64,000 nucleotides of DNA from Halobacterium wangiae (lineage in GTDB: Archaea; Halobacteriota; Halobacteria; Halobacteriales; Halobacteriaceae): positions 1,612,001 through 1,676,000 of the forward strand of contig NZ_CP089588.1 of NCBI RefSeq assembly GCF_021249345.1. Reading direction: 5' to 3'. The number at the start of each line of letters is the position of its first letter. Position 1 is the first letter of the stretch. Both the position numbers and the translations under genes were made by a program. The notes below the pieces were generated by a model. It was not told the DNA's origin. It searched no databases and worked only from the letters and a program-made list of their open reading frames with translations. Below, one piece after another: positions 25,494-33,425 of this stretch.

Positions 25494-27326
25494 TCAGTTC
25501 GTGTAGTAGTACTCGCCGTCGCGCTTCTGCTGTTTGTCCAGCTGGCTGCCGGGCTTGTTGATGCGCGGGCGACCGAGGTTCTCGTCGCGGCGGAACGTCA
25601 CGTCGAGGTTCGCGAGGAACTCGTTCATCCCCGAGCGCATCGCCTGTGGCGTCGAGGCGCGGCCGTGCTGGGCGGGTTCGCCGTCGAACACCATCAGGCG
25701 GTCGGCGGCGAGGTCGACCATGTAGATGTCGTGGTCGATGACCATCACGGTGGTCTCGCGGTTCTCAGCGAACCGCCGGATGGCGCGCGTGGCGAGCACG
25801 CGCTGCTCGACGTCGAGGTGCGCCGATGGCTCGTCGAGGAGGTAGAGGTCGGCGTCCTTCGACAGCGTCGCGGCGATGGCGACGCGCTGGCGCTCCCCGC
25901 CCGAGAGGTCCGTGAGGTTCTGTTCCAGGATGCGCTCCAGCTGGAGCGGGTCGCCGATCTCCGTGTTCCAGTACGACGTGCCGAAGTCGTCGGTGATCGA
26001 GGAGAGGAACGCGTCGACGCGGATGTGCTGGTCGGCCTCCACGTACTGCGGTTTGTACGCGATGTCGAGGCCGACGTCGAGGCTGTCGGCGGCCTCCCCG
26101 CCGACGGTGGTGGGGTCGATGTCGCCGGCGAGCAGTTTCGCGAACGTCGACTTCCCGATGCCGTTCGGCCCGACGACGCCGAGCACCTCGTTGCGGTGGA
26201 TGTCGCCGCCGTCGACGGTGAGCGTGAACTCGCCCTCGCCGTAGGACTTCTCCATGTCCGGGTAGGAGATGAGCGTCTCCTCGCGGGAGGCCGCCCGCGG
26301 CGCGTGCTCCTCGAACGTGATCGCCTCCGGGCGGATGCGCATGTTCTCGTTGTCGAGGTAGCCCCGGAGGTACTCGTTGATGCCGTTGCGCACGCTCTTC
26401 GGCGTCGTGACGACGCCGTAGACGGAGGGTTCACCGTAGGCGACGTGGATGGAGTCCGCGAGCATGTCGAGGACGGCGAGGTCGTGTTCGACGACGAGCA
26501 CCGCGCGGTCCTCCTCCTCGGCGAGTTCGCGGACGATGCGCGCCGCGGTGACGCGCTGGCCGATGTCGAGGTACGGCGTGAGTTCGTCCACGAAGTAGAA
26601 GTCCGCGTCGCGGGCGAGCGCCGCCGCGAGCGCGACCCGCTGGAGTTCGCCGCCGGACAGCGAGTCGATGGACTGGTCCATCACCGGGCGGATGGAGAGG
26701 CGGTCGACGAGGTCGTCGAGGACGCCGCGCTCGTCCGTGCGTTCGAGCAGTTCGCGAGTCGTCCCGCCGAACTGCTCGGGGATCTGGTCGACGTACTGTG
26801 GCTTCTTCGCGACGCTGATCTCGTCGTCGCGGACCGCCACGAGGTAGTCCTGGAGTTCGGTGCCGCGGTAGGCGTCGATGACCTCCTCCCAGTCGGGCGC
26901 GTCCTCGTGGCGTCCGAGGTTCGGGGTGATCTCGCCGGCGAGCACGTTCACCGCAGTCGACTTCCCGATGCCGTTCGGCCCGAGCAGGCCGGTCACCTTC
27001 CCGGACTCGGGGACGGGGAGGCCGTACAGCGAGAAGGCGTTCTCGCCGTAGCGGTGGGTCGGGTCGTCCTCGAGTTCCTGCGGGAGGTTGATGATCTCGA
27101 TGGCGTCGAACGGGCACTTCTCGACGCAGATGCCACACGTCTCCCCGAGGCAGATCTCCTCGGAGATGCGTATCTGGTCGGGGTCGCCCTCGTCGGCGTC
27201 GTCGCCGCGGAGTGTGATGCACTCCTTGCCCGTCCGGTTCGGGGGGCAGTAGTTCGCACACTCGTAGTTGCAGCGGTCGGGCTGACACCTGTCGAGGTCC
27301 ACGACCGCGATGCTGTCCTCAGCCAT
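25494..27326 (-). CDS. ABCE1/RLI ribosome-recycling ATPase
   Basis: A 610-aa protein. The N-terminal Fe-S domain has CNYECANYCPPNRTGKEC and CLGETCGICVEKCPFDAI (two 4Fe-4S clusters). Two ABC domains have Walker A GLLGPNGIGKST and VVGPNGIGKST and LSGGE signatures (SLSGGELQRVALA, DLSGGERQRVAIA), with Walker B FYFVDE and LYLLDEPSAHLD. ABCE1 splits ribosomes after termination and is essential in archaea. The N terminus MAEDSIAVVDLDRCQPDRC is the family start, and the next gene begins immediately downstream on the same strand order (27329). Confidence 0.97.
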   Translation of the reverse strand: MAEDSIAVVDLDRCQPDRCNYECANYCPPNRTGKECITLRGDDADEGDPDQIRISEEICLGETCGICVEKCPFDAIEIINLPQELEDDPTHRYGENAFSLYGLPVPESGKVTGLLGPNGIGKSTAVNVLAGEITPNLGRHEDAPDWEEVIDAYRGTELQDYLVAVRDDEISVAKKPQYVDQIPEQFGGTTRELLERTDERGVLDDLVDRLSIRPVMDQSIDSLSGGELQRVALAAALARDADFYFVDELTPYLDIGQRVTAARIVRELAEEEDRAVLVVEHDLAVLDMLADSIHVAYGEPSVYGVVTTPKSVRNGINEYLRGYLDNENMRIRPEAITFEEHAPRAASREETLISYPDMEKSYGEGEFTLTVDGGDIHRNEVLGVVGPNGIGKSTFAKLLAGDIDPTTVGGEAADSLDVGLDIAYKPQYVEADQHIRVDAFLSSITDDFGTSYWNTEIGDPLQLERILEQNLTDLSGGERQRVAIAATLSKDADLYLLDEPSAHLDVEQRVLATRAIRRFAENRETTVMVIDHDIYMVDLAADRLMVFDGEPAQHGRASTPQAMRSGMNEFLANLDVTFRRDENLGRPRINKPGSQLDKQQKRDGEYYYTN

Positions 27327-27328
27327 CG

Positions 27329-27628
27329 CTACAGGCTGACGCCCTCGGAGAGGAGCACGCCCCACGTGATGAACCAGAGCGCGAAGGTCATGAAGAGGAC
27401 GTAGACGTGGTCTTTCGTGGAGAAGTCCGCGATGTCGACGCCGAACAGCCGCATCAGGCCGAGTTCGACGGCGACCACGCCGAACATGACGAGCAGCCCC
27501 GTCCTGCTCGAGGGGTCGGTGACGACGGCCTCCGAGAGGAAGGCCGCCGCGACACCGCCCAGCGTGGCGATGGTGGTCACCTTCAGGCTCCGCCGGTGGG
27601 AGGCCTTCGGGTCCACAGTCTCTGTCAT
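27329..27628 (-). CDS. Small membrane protein (EMC6-like)
   Basis: A 99-aa protein with three hydrophobic segments (IATLGGVAAAFLSEAVV, GLLVMFGVVAVELGLMRLF and YVLFMTFALWFITWGVLL). Size and layout resemble archaeal EMC6-like proteins, and it ends 2 bp before the RLI start codon, a recurrent arrangement. It is probably cotranscribed ahead of the recycling factor. The start is the ATG before TETVDPKASHRR; upstream extension is not conserved-looking. Confidence 0.8.
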   Translation of the reverse strand: MTETVDPKASHRRSLKVTTIATLGGVAAAFLSEAVVTDPSSRTGLLVMFGVVAVELGLMRLFGVDIADFSTKDHVYVLFMTFALWFITWGVLLSEGVSL

Positions 27629-27753
27629 ACAGGTTCCTCCGGGAGCCTCTGTCAAAAGGCGTTCGCTTGCCGTACGCGAGGGTCCGGACGTCGCTCTCAC
27701 CGTGGGAGAGACTCCCGCAGTTTTAAGCGCCTGGGGTGTTTCGATTCGTAACG

Positions 27754-28023
27754 ATGGCTGGAGACGATAGCGTCCTCGAGGACCTCCCGCCGAGCGCGAA
27801 GCTCGTCTTCAAGGTACTCGAATACGACGGCCCCCTCACCCAGAAACGAATCGTCGAAGAAACCATGCTCTCGGCGCGCACCGTCCGCTACGCGCTCGAG
27901 CGACTGGAGGACCGCGGCGTCGTCGACGAGGACATCTACTTCGCCGACGCCCGACAGAGCCTCTACCAGCTCACCTGCGAGACCGACGAGACCGGCGCGG
28001 AAGCCGACGCCGAAGCCGCCTAA
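27754..28023 (+). CDS. Winged-helix DNA-binding protein
   Basis: An 89-aa protein with a MarR/ArsR-like winged helix: PPSAKLVFKVLEYDGPLTQKRIVEETMLSARTVRYALERLEDRGVVDE. The recognition helix is TMLSARTVRYALERLE, followed by a wing. The tail is acidic (DETGAEADAEAA). TTTTAAG at 27721-27727 is centred about 30 bp before the ATG, which is a clear TATA box for a leaderless message. Small proteins of this type often repress their own or neighbouring genes, but no operator is apparent. Confidence 0.85.
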   Translation: MAGDDSVLEDLPPSAKLVFKVLEYDGPLTQKRIVEETMLSARTVRYALERLEDRGVVDEDIYFADARQSLYQLTCETDETGAEADAEAA

Positions 28024-28802
28024 CTCTCGACTGCGACCGTCTGTTCTTCGCTACTGCTCCCCCAGTCGACAGTGACACGCTCCTCGTCCTCGCCGTAGAC
28101 GGGCACCGAAATATCGACTGCCTCCCGTTCGCCGGGCGCGACGGCGACCGACCCGACGCCGAAGGCGCTGATCGATTCGGAGGTCGCTGCCGCGCGGAAC
28201 GTCCCGCTGGCCCCACCGCTGTTCTCCACGGTCACGCTGACGGTCGCTTCGCTCCCCGTCTGGACGGTGTCGGATACCGAGACGTCCGTCACCGCGAACT
28301 CGGCCGGGTCGGCGAGGAACGCTAGCTGAGACTCGTCGAGTTCGACGTCTCCGACGGCACCACTCGGGGCGTCCACAGGGCCCGGCAACGAGTACGAAAG
28401 GACTCGCCGGTCCTCGGTGTCCCGGCGGTAGAAGACGGCGTTCGCACCCGTGCTCCCGGGGAGTTCGTCGGCGGGCCGGTGCGTCTCGCCGGCGAGCGAG
28501 AGCGCCGGCCGTTCGCCGTCGGCGACGAGCGCGAACACGAACTGCGGACCACTCCCCGTGACCGTGTACGCGTTGACGTGGGCGCCGGCGTAGAGGTAGG
28601 TGAACGACCGGCCGACCCAGACGTCGCCGACGACTGGATTCGGCGTGGTCGTCGTTCGCGTCGTCGACTCGTCTATTGTCGTGGAGGGTTCTGTCGTCGT
28701 CTGGTCCGTCGACGGGGTCGCCGAGTTGCCCGCGCTCGTACACCCCGCGAGCGCCCCGGTGGAGAGCCCGACGGCGGCAGCGAGGAACCTTCGTCGTCGC
28801 AT
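28020..28802 (-). CDS. Tat-exported lipoprotein, unknown function
   Basis: A 260-aa protein starting MRRRRFLAAAVGLSTGALAGC. The twin-arginine motif RRRRFLAA and lipobox LAGC show Tat export and lipid attachment at about Cys21. A Thr-rich linker (TTTEPSTTIDESTTRTTTT) follows, then a beta-rich domain ending with a CARDB-like region (VSVTVENSGGASGTFRA). Such proteins stand on the outer membrane face. No ligand can be assigned. It overlaps the convergent winged-helix gene by 4 bp at the stops. Confidence 0.8.
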   Translation of the reverse strand: MRRRRFLAAAVGLSTGALAGCTSAGNSATPSTDQTTTEPSTTIDESTTRTTTTPNPVVGDVWVGRSFTYLYAGAHVNAYTVTGSGPQFVFALVADGERPALSLAGETHRPADELPGSTGANAVFYRRDTEDRRVLSYSLPGPVDAPSGAVGDVELDESQLAFLADPAEFAVTDVSVSDTVQTGSEATVSVTVENSGGASGTFRAAATSESISAFGVGSVAVAPGEREAVDISVPVYGEDEERVTVDWGSSSEEQTVAVES

Positions 28803-28866
28803 TGTTCCAGTCGACTCGGCCGTCCGGTAAGTGCTTTCGGCCCCGCCGGACCGTCTCGTGGACTCT

Positions 28867-30729
28867 CTACTCGTTGGGGACGACGGAGACCATCTCCTCG
28901 CGGTCGATGGCGCGTTCGAGTTCCTCCGCGATGGCCGAGCCGCGGGACACCTTGATGTCGCCGCCGCGGCCGACCGTCGCCGTGAACAGGTAGTCGCCGT
29001 CGGCCTGCACTTCCACCGTCTCGCCGGAGCGACCGCCGTCCAGCGGGAGGATGATGTGCCGCGAGGTGATCTCGGGCGTGACGATCTGGCCCGCGGGCTC
29101 GGGGTTGTCACCGCCGCCGCCGCTGCCGCCGGCCACCTGGCCGGGGCGCTCGTCGAGGGTCCGCACGTCGATGTTGATGCCGAGGCGGTTCTCGATGTCC
29201 GAGATGCGGCCGCCGCCCTTCCCGATGACGTGGCTGATCTCGTCGTCGGAGACGTACACCACGGCGTCGTTCGGGCCGCGGATGTCGACCTCGACGGGGC
29301 CGCGGGTGGCGGCCTGGATCTCCCGCTCGACCTCCTGTTTCGCGAGGCGGTCGACGCCGGAGTCAGACCCGCTGCCGCCGTTCTCGTCGAGGGGCACCGT
29401 GACGACCTGGCGGTTGAACGTGTAGATCTCGTAGGCGGGGGTCTGCGTGGCGAAGTCCCGGACCTGGATGACCGGGCGCGCGAGGTCCTCCTCCATCAGG
29501 CCCTCGGGCACCTTCACCTCCGTCGTCACGTCGTAGACGGTCTCCACGTCGCCCTCCTCTATGTAGACGACGGTGTCGACGATCTGGGGGATCATCCCGA
29601 GTTCGACGCGGCCGACGAGACGCTGGAGCGCGTCGATCGGGCGGGTGGCGTGGACGACCCCGACCATCCCGACGCCCGCCAGTCGCATGTCCGCGAACAC
29701 CTCGAAGTCGTCGGTCTTGCGGACCTCGTCGTAGATGGTGTAGTCCGGGCGCACCATCAGCAGCGAGTCGGCGGTCTTCGCCATGTCACCGCCGAGTTCC
29801 GTGTACTGGGTCACCTCGTTGCCGACCTGGAGGTCCCGCGGTTTCTCCATGGTCTTCACGACGTTGCCGGCGTCGGAGAGGAACTCCGCGACGGCCGTCG
29901 CGAACGTCGACTTCCCGGCGCCCGGCGCGCCCGCGATGAGCACGCCGCGGTCCCGTTCGAGCAGGCGCTCGCGGAGGTCGTCGGCGTGCTCGTAGTCGTC
30001 CATCGTCGTCTTCACGATGGGGCGGACGGCAGTGATCTCGATGCGCTCGGAGAACGGCGGTTCGGAGACGGCGATGCGCATGTCCCGCACCTGTGCGATG
30101 GTCATGCCCTCCTCGGACAGTTCGACGAACGCGTCGTCGGCGCGCTTGGCGGTGCTGATGATCTCGTTGGCGTGCTCTTTCAGCGTGTCCGTGTCCAGCA
30201 CCTCGTCGGCGACCTCCTGGTAGGTGATCTCGCCGACCTCGCCCCGCTTGGCCATCGGCACCAGGCCGTCCTTCAGGTGGACGCTCATCGTGAGGTCGTC
30301 GAAGTACTGCTCGATGGCGAGTTCCCCGAGGTCGTACTCGAGCGGTTCGAGGTACTCCACCTCGATGCCCTTCCCCTTCGCGACCTCGGCCTGCACGATG
30401 TCGCTGGTGACGAAGACCGCGTCGTACTCGGCGGCGACGTCCCGGATGATGGCGTCGATGGCACCCGCGGAAGCGCGCTTGATGTCCTCCTCGGTGGCCC
30501 GTTCGCCGACGTACACGACCTCGACGTCGCCGTCCTCTGCCAGTTCGACGAGTCGCTGGAGCTCCTCCAGTCCGTCCCAGCCGGTCTGCCGGCCACTGTT
30601 CGCCTGCGCTTCGATCTCGCCGACGACCGCCTCCGGTACGTACACCGTGGCGCCCGCGTAGTCCCCGTCGACGACCCGCTCTGAGATGCGGCCGTCGACG
30701 ACGACGCTCGTGTCGGGAACGACGTTCAT
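28867..30729 (-). CDS. PIN-ATPase-KH protein
   Basis: A 620-aa protein. Residues 1-150 are a PIN domain (VVPDTSVVVDGRIS with D6, and DAVFVTSDIVQAEVAK). The middle is a VirB11/PilT-like ATPase with Walker A LIAGAPGAGKSTF at about residue 266. A KH domain with VIGKGGGRISDIENRL lies at about residue 501, and a short C-terminal domain follows. The PIN domain suggests RNase activity guided by ATP hydrolysis and KH-RNA binding. The start MNVVPDTS is leaderless: CTTATC at about 30754-30759 on this strand lies 27 bp upstream, and this promoter abuts the tnpB element. Confidence 0.9.
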   Translation of the reverse strand: MNVVPDTSVVVDGRISERVVDGDYAGATVYVPEAVVGEIEAQANSGRQTGWDGLEELQRLVELAEDGDVEVVYVGERATEEDIKRASAGAIDAIIRDVAAEYDAVFVTSDIVQAEVAKGKGIEVEYLEPLEYDLGELAIEQYFDDLTMSVHLKDGLVPMAKRGEVGEITYQEVADEVLDTDTLKEHANEIISTAKRADDAFVELSEEGMTIAQVRDMRIAVSEPPFSERIEITAVRPIVKTTMDDYEHADDLRERLLERDRGVLIAGAPGAGKSTFATAVAEFLSDAGNVVKTMEKPRDLQVGNEVTQYTELGGDMAKTADSLLMVRPDYTIYDEVRKTDDFEVFADMRLAGVGMVGVVHATRPIDALQRLVGRVELGMIPQIVDTVVYIEEGDVETVYDVTTEVKVPEGLMEEDLARPVIQVRDFATQTPAYEIYTFNRQVVTVPLDENGGSGSDSGVDRLAKQEVEREIQAATRGPVEVDIRGPNDAVVYVSDDEISHVIGKGGGRISDIENRLGINIDVRTLDERPGQVAGGSGGGGDNPEPAGQIVTPEITSRHIILPLDGGRSGETVEVQADGDYLFTATVGRGGDIKVSRGSAIAEELERAIDREEMVSVVPNE

Positions 30730-30753
30730 TGGCTGGTGGTAGTCCCGGCGCAC

Positions 30754-30760
30754 AGATAAG
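30754..30760 (-). promoter_or_regulatory. TATA box of the PIN-ATPase gene
   Basis: On the minus strand CTTATCTG precedes the ATG at 30729 by about 27 bp, fitting a leaderless transcript. It lies within about 6-12 bp of the inferred end of the tnpB element, so the element is inserted immediately upstream of this core promoter. Confidence 0.55.
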
Positions 30761-30765
30761 GGTGT

Positions 30766-30930
30766 GTGACATCCTCCCCGCCGTGAGCGGCAGGGCTTCC
30801 CGTACCGCGTTGGGATATTTACGGTTTGCAGATGCTCGCTTGTTCAGCGAACGTCCCCTGTCCACTACTCGGGTCGTGTTCTCCACGACGGAACAGGTTG
30901 ACCACAGGGCGTGCCACACGCCCGCTACTC
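30766..30930 (-). ncRNA. Candidate TnpB omega (re)RNA
   Basis: In TnpB systems the guide RNA is made from the 3' end of tnpB and the right end of the element. Here the corresponding strand shows the hairpin CCCTGCCG-CTCA-CGGCGGGG (30776-30795) ending about 7-10 bp before the inferred element boundary. The extent on the tnpB side is unknown; my coordinates are a guess. Downstream bases ACACCCTTATCTGTG would be the guide. Confidence 0.35.
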
Positions 30931-32117
30931 CTATCCACAGAGGGATTCAGAGTTACCTTTTCTGCTTGGTCTAACCGACGGCGAATGTTCTCTGCGCCAT
31001 TCGAGTCGGCGTTCATCACGGCGTCACACCCACGACAGATGTACAACCCACGCTCGACGCGATTCGCCTCGCGTTTCTGCCCGCAACACGAACACGTCTT
31101 CGACGTGTCTCGCTCGCTCACCGTGACCACGGCGATGCCTTCGGCTTTCGCCTTGTACGTGAGCAGGTTCGTGAAGCGGTCGAACGCCCACCCGTGCAGG
31201 CCTTCGTTGCCACGGTCGCCCCAGTTCCGAGCCTCGCCAGTCTCGTCGTCTTCACGGATGCCCTCGAGGTTGCCGACGGCAATCGTTCCGACACCTCGTT
31301 CGACGCACTCTGTGAGGATGTGTCTGGTGACGGCGTGCAGGTAGTGCGACCGGCGCTCCGAACGCTTCCGGCGAAGCCGGAGTGCTTTGTTCGACCGAGG
31401 TGAGTTGCACTTCGCTATCTCCTTGGCGAAGTACCGTTCGTCGGTCTTGAGAGCGTTCCCCGGATACAACTCGTGGTCGTCCGTGGAATACGAGACGGCG
31501 GCAAAGTTCTTGATACCGAGGTCAATACCAGCGGTTTCGTCGCCGGGAGACCGGGCCTCGATTTCGTGTTTACACACGATGTGGAGTTCCCATTCGTCAC
31601 CATTCCAAACGGCTCGAACTTGGGGGATGTTCTCAACGACCACGTCTGGTCGGGTTTCGATGTCGCAGAGGATGAAGTCCGACCAGTGGTCTTTCAGGTT
31701 CCGGCCTTTGGAGAGTCGAATTCGGTTGTTCTTCGCGTCGTGTTTGAAGCCGTCTTCTTTGAACGTGACCGTAGAGCGCGGGTGGTCGTCGCCGTTCTTT
31801 CTGTACTTTGGTGGGTTTGCGCGGTCGTCCCCGTTTCGGCGCTTGGCGTACCAACCACGGAATGCTTCAGCGAGTTCTTCGATGACTCGCTGACTCGACT
31901 GAGAATTGAGGTCGGCGTAGCGTTCGTGGGTCTTCAGGTATGCCTTGAGCGGGCCATCATCGGGGATTGTCCCTGTTTCGTTCCAGATACGGTCGCACGT
32001 CCAGCGAGCGATGTTCCAGAGTTTCGAGGCGGCAAACCCGAGCGAGTCCAAGTCACCCTTGACCAGTTGCTGGTTCTGTATGGAAGCAACATAGGTGCGA
32101 GCGACATGAATCGCCAT
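30819..32117 (-). CDS. tnpB: TnpB RNA-guided nuclease
   Basis: A 432-aa TnpB with an intact RuvC core: GIDLGIKNF (D199), GNLEGI (E285) and NADSNGAEN (D371). A zinc ribbon CSCC (C342, C345) and CRGC (C361, C364) lies between the last two. The N-terminal OB/WED-like region has the usual TYVASIQNQQLVKGDLDSLGFAASKLWN start. All catalytic residues are present, so cleavage activity is plausible. TnpB is usually guided by the omega RNA to targets next to a TAM. The C-terminal 50 residues are variable. AT-rich DNA before the start (TTAAGTAAGATTAATTAC) likely holds its promoter. Confidence 0.93.
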   Translation of the reverse strand: MAIHVARTYVASIQNQQLVKGDLDSLGFAASKLWNIARWTCDRIWNETGTIPDDGPLKAYLKTHERYADLNSQSSQRVIEELAEAFRGWYAKRRNGDDRANPPKYRKNGDDHPRSTVTFKEDGFKHDAKNNRIRLSKGRNLKDHWSDFILCDIETRPDVVVENIPQVRAVWNGDEWELHIVCKHEIEARSPGDETAGIDLGIKNFAAVSYSTDDHELYPGNALKTDERYFAKEIAKCNSPRSNKALRLRRKRSERRSHYLHAVTRHILTECVERGVGTIAVGNLEGIREDDETGEARNWGDRGNEGLHGWAFDRFTNLLTYKAKAEGIAVVTVSERDTSKTCSCCGQKREANRVERGLYICRGCDAVMNADSNGAENIRRRLDQAEKVTLNPSVDRSSGRVARPVVNLFRRGEHDPSSGQGTFAEQASICKP

Positions 32118-32283
32118 ACATAGTCCGTGTAATTAATCTTACTTAATGCTGTGGATTGTGTAGGCAGTGTCGGATTCACTCCCGCCGTGAACGGCAGGAT
32201 TCTCTCCTCGAATCAAGATAGACGGGGGCGGCCCCCCGCCGGACGACGCCGGGGGCTAAGTTCCTCCGTCCCGTCGCTCCGGT

Positions 32284-33354
32284 GTGAACGTCCGCACGCT
32301 GACCGAACGTCTGGTCTCGATTCCGAGCCACGAGGACGAGACGGCCGCCGGCGACGCCGTCGAGTCGTGGCTCCGCGAGCAGACGGACGCCGACGTGACC
32401 CGGGACGGCGCGGGCAACGTCCTGGCGTGGCGCGAACGGGACGCCGACGGCCCGTCGCTCGCGCTCGTCGGCCACCACGACGTCGTGCCGCCGGACGAGA
32501 GCCAGACCACTGACGGTGGCTACGTGTTCGAGGGGCGCGACGGCCGCCTCTACGGCCGCGGCACCGCGGACATGAAGGGCGCCGTCGCCGCGATGCTGCT
32601 CGCGTTCCGGGACGCCGACCCGGAGTGCCCGCTCGCGTTCGCGTCGTTCGTCGGCGAGGAGACCGGCGGCGAGGGCGCGCGGTACGCCATCGACGACGGC
32701 TTCGCGCCCGACCGGGCGCTCGTCGCCGAGGGGTCGACGGGCTACTCCGCGCCGGGCGTCCTCGACGTCGCGGTGGCGCACAAGGGGCGGCGCGCGAGCA
32801 CCGTCACCGCGGAGGGCGCGGCCGCTCACGCCAGCGAACCCGAGGCGGGAGAGAACGCCATCTACCGGGCCTGCGACGCCGTCGACGTGATCCGCGACCT
32901 CGACGCCCCGAGCGCCGAGGTGTTCGGGGAGACGCTGTCGGGGAGCGTCGCCGTCACCGAGATCGAGGGCGGGTCGGCGTGGAACGTGATTCCCGAGGCC
33001 TGCGAGGTGACCGTCGACGAGCGCACTGTCCCCGGCGAGCGCGCGGCACTCGACGAGGTGGAGGGCGTCGAGGGCGTGACCTGGAGCGTCGACCAGGACC
33101 TCCCGCCGATGGCCTGCGACGACGAGGCGTTCGTGGAGCGCGCGCTCGACGCCGTCCGCGAGGTTCAGGACGGTGCCGGCGAGCGCGTGAGCAAGCCCCA
33201 CGCGACGGACGCGGGGTGGCTCGCCGACGCCGGCGTGTCGTGTCTCGTCTGCGGGCCTGCCGAACCCGGGGAGGCCCACACCGCCACGGAGAGCGTCTCT
33301 CTCGACGTGCTCGACCGGTGTCGTCGCGTCTACCGGCGACTCGCGAGCGCGTGA
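32284..33354 (+). CDS. M20-family metallopeptidase/deacylase
   Basis: A 356-aa M20 enzyme with a GTG start. Zinc ligands and catalytic residues appear in SLALVGHHDVVPP (His-x-Asp), LYGRGTADMKGAVAAML (Asp), FVGEETGGEGAR (Glu-Glu), and a C-terminal His in CGPAEPGEAHTATESVS. The dimerisation domain has AHKGRRASTVTAEGAAAHASEP. Such enzymes deacylate amino acids, e.g. in lysine or arginine synthesis (DapE, ArgE, LysK). Substrate is not settled. A GCTAAGTT box sits about 27 bp upstream of the GTG. Confidence 0.88.
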   Translation: MNVRTLTERLVSIPSHEDETAAGDAVESWLREQTDADVTRDGAGNVLAWRERDADGPSLALVGHHDVVPPDESQTTDGGYVFEGRDGRLYGRGTADMKGAVAAMLLAFRDADPECPLAFASFVGEETGGEGARYAIDDGFAPDRALVAEGSTGYSAPGVLDVAVAHKGRRASTVTAEGAAAHASEPEAGENAIYRACDAVDVIRDLDAPSAEVFGETLSGSVAVTEIEGGSAWNVIPEACEVTVDERTVPGERAALDEVEGVEGVTWSVDQDLPPMACDDEAFVERALDAVREVQDGAGERVSKPHATDAGWLADAGVSCLVCGPAEPGEAHTATESVSLDVLDRCRRVYRRLASA

Positions 33355-33425
33355 GCCGGGTAACTCGTGGTCCGGCGGTAGCGACGGACGGCAACCCTCT
33401 TGGGGCCACGGGGTGACGTGGGCAT

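Larger units (their letters stand above)
30766..32211 (-). mobile_element. IS200/IS605-group element with tnpB only (IS1341 type)
   Basis: The unit holds tnpB but no tnpA. Similar hairpins occur at both ends in the same orientation, CCTGCCG-TTCA-CGGCGGG at 32181-32198 and CCCTGCCG-CTCA-CGGCGGGG at 30776-30795. Such same-oriented subterminal hairpins are the recognition signals of this group, which lack terminal inverted repeats. On the left flank TTGAT (rc of ATCAA, 32212-32216) directly borders the inferred end and matches a known TAM of ISDra2. Without tnpA in view it would be moved in trans. Confidence 0.7.

Noticed and set aside
25491-27404. Long plus-strand frame over the ABCE1 gene
   Set aside because: It is the shadow of the ABCE1 coding sequence, rich in Val/Arg/Glu strings with no domain.
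28831-30684. 617-codon plus-strand frame over the PIN-ATPase gene
   Set aside because: Antisense shadow with no recognisable motif.
32181-32198. Hairpin before tnpB as the end of a second insertion element
   Set aside because: IS200/IS605 elements normally carry a similar hairpin at both ends in the same orientation, so one element explains both.
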